Below are positions 61,813-64,000 of a stretch of 64,000 nucleotides of DNA, in pieces. The DNA is from Streptomyces sp. B21-105 (GTDB lineage: Bacteria > Actinomycetota > Actinomycetes > Streptomycetales > Streptomycetaceae): assembly GCF_036898465.1 (NCBI RefSeq), contig NZ_JARUMJ010000001.1, positions 558,001 to 622,000 on the forward strand. Direction: 5' to 3'. The position numbers and the translations under genes are program-made. The notes beneath the pieces were generated by a model. The model was not told where the DNA came from. It saw only the letters and a list, made by a program, of their open reading frames with translations, and ran no database searches. Every line of letters begins with the position of its first letter. The first letter of the stretch is position 1.

Positions 61813-63312
61813 TCACGAGCCGAACCGCTCGCGCAGTTCCCGTTTGAGGATCTTCCCGCTGGCGTTGCGCGGGAGTTCGTCGACGAAGAGCACCCGCTTG
61901 GGGGCCTTGAACGACGGGAGCTTCTCGCGGGCGTGTGTGATGAGCTCCTGCTCGGTCACCTCGCCGCGCGCGACCACCACCGCGGTCACCGCCTCGATCC
62001 ACCTCTCGTCGGGCAGCCCGATCACGGCGGCCTCCGCGACGGCGTCGTGCGCGTACAGCGCGTCCTCGACCTGGCGGGAGGCGACCAGCACGCCACCGGT
62101 GTTGATGACGTCCTTCACCCGGTCCACGATCGTGAAGTAGCCGTGGGCGTCGCGCACGGCGAGGTCGCCGGAGCGGAACCAGCCGTCGCGGAAGGCCGCG
62201 GCGCTCTCCTCGGGCTTGTCCCAGTAGCCCTCGCACAGCTGCGGGGAGCGGTAGACGATCTCGCCGGGCGTGCCGTCGGGGACGTCCGCGCCGTCCTCGT
62301 CGACGACCCTGGCGTCCACGAACAGCACCGTGCGCCCGCAGGAGTCCATCCGCCCCTTGTGCTCGTCGGGCGCGAGGACGGTGGCGAGCGGACCGATCTC
62401 GCTCTGCCCGAAGCAGTTGTAGAAACCGAGCTTCGGCAGGCGTTCGCGCAGCCGCTCCAGCACGGGCACCGGCATGACCGACGCGCCGTAGTACGCCTTG
62501 CGCAGTCCGCCGAGGTCCCGTTCGCCGAAGTCCGGGCGGCCCGCCAGGGCGATCCACACGGTCGGCGGGGCGAACAGGCTGTCGACGCGGTCCGCCTCGA
62601 TCAGGTCGAGGAGGCGGTCGCCGTCGGGGGCGTCCAGGACGAGGTTCGTCGCGCCGACGGCGAGGTAGGGCAGCAGGAAGACGTGCATCTGCGCCGAGTG
62701 GTACAGCGGCAGGGAGTGCGCGGGACGGTCGCCGGCGCTCAGGTCGAGGGCGGCGATGGCGCTCAGGTACTCGTGCACCAGGGCCCGGTGCGTCATCATC
62801 GCGCCCTTGGGCAGGGCCGTCGTGCCCGAGGTGTAGAGCAGCTGCACCAGGTCCTCGGGGCGCGGCTCGGGGCCGTCGTACGGGGCGGCCGAGGGCAGCA
62901 GGGCGAGCAGCGAGTCCTCGGCGTCGCGCAGGGCCGACGTGCGGACGCCGGCGGGGAGCCGGGCCGCGAGGTCGGGGTCGGCGAGGACCAGCGTGCTGCC
63001 CGACTGGCGCACGATGTACGCCAGGTCGTCGCCGGTGAGGTTCTGGTTCACGGGGACGTGGACCAGGCCGGCGCGGGCGCAGGCGAGGAACGCGATGAGG
63101 TAGGCGTCGGAGTTGTGGCCGTAGGCGCCGACCCGGTCGCCGGGGGCGAGGCCGGCGCCGAGCAGGACGTTCGCCGCGCGCGAGACGGCGTCGTCGAGTT
63201 CCTCGTAGGTCCAGGTGCGGTCGCGGTACTCGATCGCGACGCGCGCCGGGGTGCGGCGGGCGCTGCGCCGCAGCACCCCGTCGACCGTGCTGCCGTGTCC
63301 GGGCGTCGTCAT
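61813..63312 (-). CDS. Acyl-CoA synthetase (FadD family)
   Basis: A 499-residue AMP-forming acyl-CoA ligase: WTYEELDDAVSRAANVLLGAGLAPGDRVGAYG, P-loop LLYTSGTTALPKGAMMTHRAL, FGQSEIGPLATVLAPDE, WFRSGDLAVRDAHGYFTIVDRVKDVINTGGVLVASRQVEDALY and terminal PRNASGKILKRELR. Substrate chain length is not predictable. It converges with paaK. The upstream gene on the same strand is another acyl-CoA ligase, so the two may be co-expressed. Confidence 0.93.
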   Translation of the reverse strand: MTTPGHGSTVDGVLRRSARRTPARVAIEYRDRTWTYEELDDAVSRAANVLLGAGLAPGDRVGAYGHNSDAYLIAFLACARAGLVHVPVNQNLTGDDLAYIVRQSGSTLVLADPDLAARLPAGVRTSALRDAEDSLLALLPSAAPYDGPEPRPEDLVQLLYTSGTTALPKGAMMTHRALVHEYLSAIAALDLSAGDRPAHSLPLYHSAQMHVFLLPYLAVGATNLVLDAPDGDRLLDLIEADRVDSLFAPPTVWIALAGRPDFGERDLGGLRKAYYGASVMPVPVLERLRERLPKLGFYNCFGQSEIGPLATVLAPDEHKGRMDSCGRTVLFVDARVVDEDGADVPDGTPGEIVYRSPQLCEGYWDKPEESAAAFRDGWFRSGDLAVRDAHGYFTIVDRVKDVINTGGVLVASRQVEDALYAHDAVAEAAVIGLPDERWIEAVTAVVVARGEVTEQELITHAREKLPSFKAPKRVLFVDELPRNASGKILKRELRERFGS

Positions 63313-63408
63313 GACTCATGATCCTCTGGCGGCGGCCGGGGCAGGTCAAGTCGCCGTGACGGGGGCGGTCCGCCGCCGAGGGCGGTCGCGTGGCACGGCC
63401 GGGCACGC

Positions 63409-64000
63409 TCACATGGGGCGGGTCCGGCCCTCCCAGTACGGTTCCCGCAGCCGGCGCTTGTACAGCTTGCCGTTGGGGTCGCGGGGCATCTCGATGATGA
63501 AGTCGACGCTCCTGGGCCGCTTGTAGCCGGCCAGCCGGTCGGCGCAGTGGTCGAGGAGGGCGGCGGCGAGGGCGGGTCCGGGCTCGTGGCCGGACGCCGG
63601 TTCGACGACGGCCTTGACCTGCTCGCCCCAGTCGTCGTGCGGGATGCCGAAGACGGCCGCGTCGGCGACGGCCGGGTGGGCGAGCAGGGCGGACTCGATC
63701 TCGGCGGGGTAGATGTTGACGCCGCCGGAGATGATCATGTCGATCTTGCGGTCGCGGAGGAACAGGTAGCCGTCCTCGTCGAGCACGCCGAGGTCGCCGA
63801 CGGTGAAGAAGTCGCCGATGCGGTTCTTCCGCGTCTTGTCCTCGTCCTTGTGGTAGGCGAAGCCGCCCGTCGTCATCTTCATGTACACGGTGCCGAGTTC
63901 ACCGGCCGGCAGCCGGTCGCCCGCGTCGTCGAAGACCGCCAGCTCGCTGATCGGCCACGCCTTGCCGACCGTGCCGGGCTTCTTCAGCCAGTCCTCGGCC
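63409..64000 (-). CDS. Acyl-CoA synthetase, 3' part (start outside window)
   Basis: The C-terminal ~196 residues of an acyl-CoA ligase, running off the right edge: ELGTVYMKMTTGGFAYHKDEDKTRKNRIGDFFTVGDLGVLDEDGYLFLRDRKIDMIISGGVNIYPAEIESAL (linker and A8), then PSVDFIIEMPRDPNGKLYKRRLR-type terminal Lys segment (RSVDFIIEMPRDPNGKLYKRRLREPYW). The frame is open from 64000 to the stop at 63409-63411. It completes four acyl-CoA ligases in 5.5 kb. Confidence 0.9.
   Translation of the reverse strand, partial: AEDWLKKPGTVGKAWPISELAVFDDAGDRLPAGELGTVYMKMTTGGFAYHKDEDKTRKNRIGDFFTVGDLGVLDEDGYLFLRDRKIDMIISGGVNIYPAEIESALLAHPAVADAAVFGIPHDDWGEQVKAVVEPASGHEPGPALAAALLDHCADRLAGYKRPRSVDFIIEMPRDPNGKLYKRRLREPYWEGRTRPM

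Overview
The window is high-GC actinobacterial DNA, almost certainly from a Streptomyces chromosome. The coding regions show very strong G/C bias at third codon positions. There is a melC1-melC2 melanin operon, a chaplin with a LAHTG sorting signal, an SsgA-like sporulation protein, a clpP3-clpP4-popR locus, a streptophobe-type membrane protein, a SPW-repeat protein and a DUF397 protein. Rare TTA codons, which in this genus imply bldA control, occur in two genes. I see no tRNA, rRNA, CRISPR array, insertion sequence, prophage or origin. Both ends cut genes: a LuxR-type regulator at the left and an acyl-CoA synthetase at the right.

Layout. 0-7 kb: LuxR fragment, PLP dehydratase, a membrane pseudokinase, a conserved unknown protein, a DUF6328-type membrane protein and an aldo/keto reductase. 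7-10 kb: an FAD monooxygenase divergent from the tyrosinase operon, with two palindromes between them. 10-13 kb: SRPBCC protein, RNase HI with a Cys/His tail, and two VOC proteins. 13-15 kb: clpP3-clpP4 with a PopR-type box upstream and convergent popR, whose product ends in Leu-Ala-Ala. 15-18 kb: a SigB/F/G-type sigma factor, an anti-sigma-type ATPase and a Pro/Ser-rich membrane protein. 18-24 kb: streptophobe gene, then a minus-strand operon of FHA-FHA-ABC transporter, small partner and Ser/Thr kinase. 24-33 kb: housekeeping and detoxification genes (aldo/keto reductase/LysR pair, DinB, adenosine deaminase, VOC, flavin-binding protein, aldehyde dehydrogenase), then a decayed ECF42-type sigma gene beside its intact DGPF partner. 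34-39 kb: SDR-DUF2867 protein, photolyase, a frameshifted MerR/B12-type light regulator, SPW membrane protein and GNAT. 39-46 kb: chaplin, two hydrolases, baeRF3 protein and Gfo/Idh/MocA oxidoreductase. 46-51 kb: a developmental block of SsgA-like protein, PAS-PP2C phosphatase (two TTA codons), NsdA-like regulator and phosphotransferase (one TTA codon). 51-54 kb: secreted amidase and small proteins. 54-64 kb: a CoA-thioester catabolic cluster whose gene set (DUF35 protein, two lipid-transfer-type thiolases, crotonase, FadD19-like ligase) matches the mycobacterial cholesterol side-chain set. It is followed by PaaK and two more acyl-CoA ligases, with two TetR-like operator palindromes.

How the parts connect. 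The clpP3-clpP4-popR block looks like a self-limiting proteolysis circuit. ClpP4 here carries Gly where the catalytic His should be, so the second subunit may be structural or regulatory. Two regulators (the ECF42 sigma and the MerR/B12 protein) look broken while their neighbours are intact. Several perfect palindromes in divergent promoter regions have no assigned regulator. I see no single wholly new multi-gene system. The strongest leads are the His-less ClpP4, the two broken regulators and the steroid-like CoA cluster.
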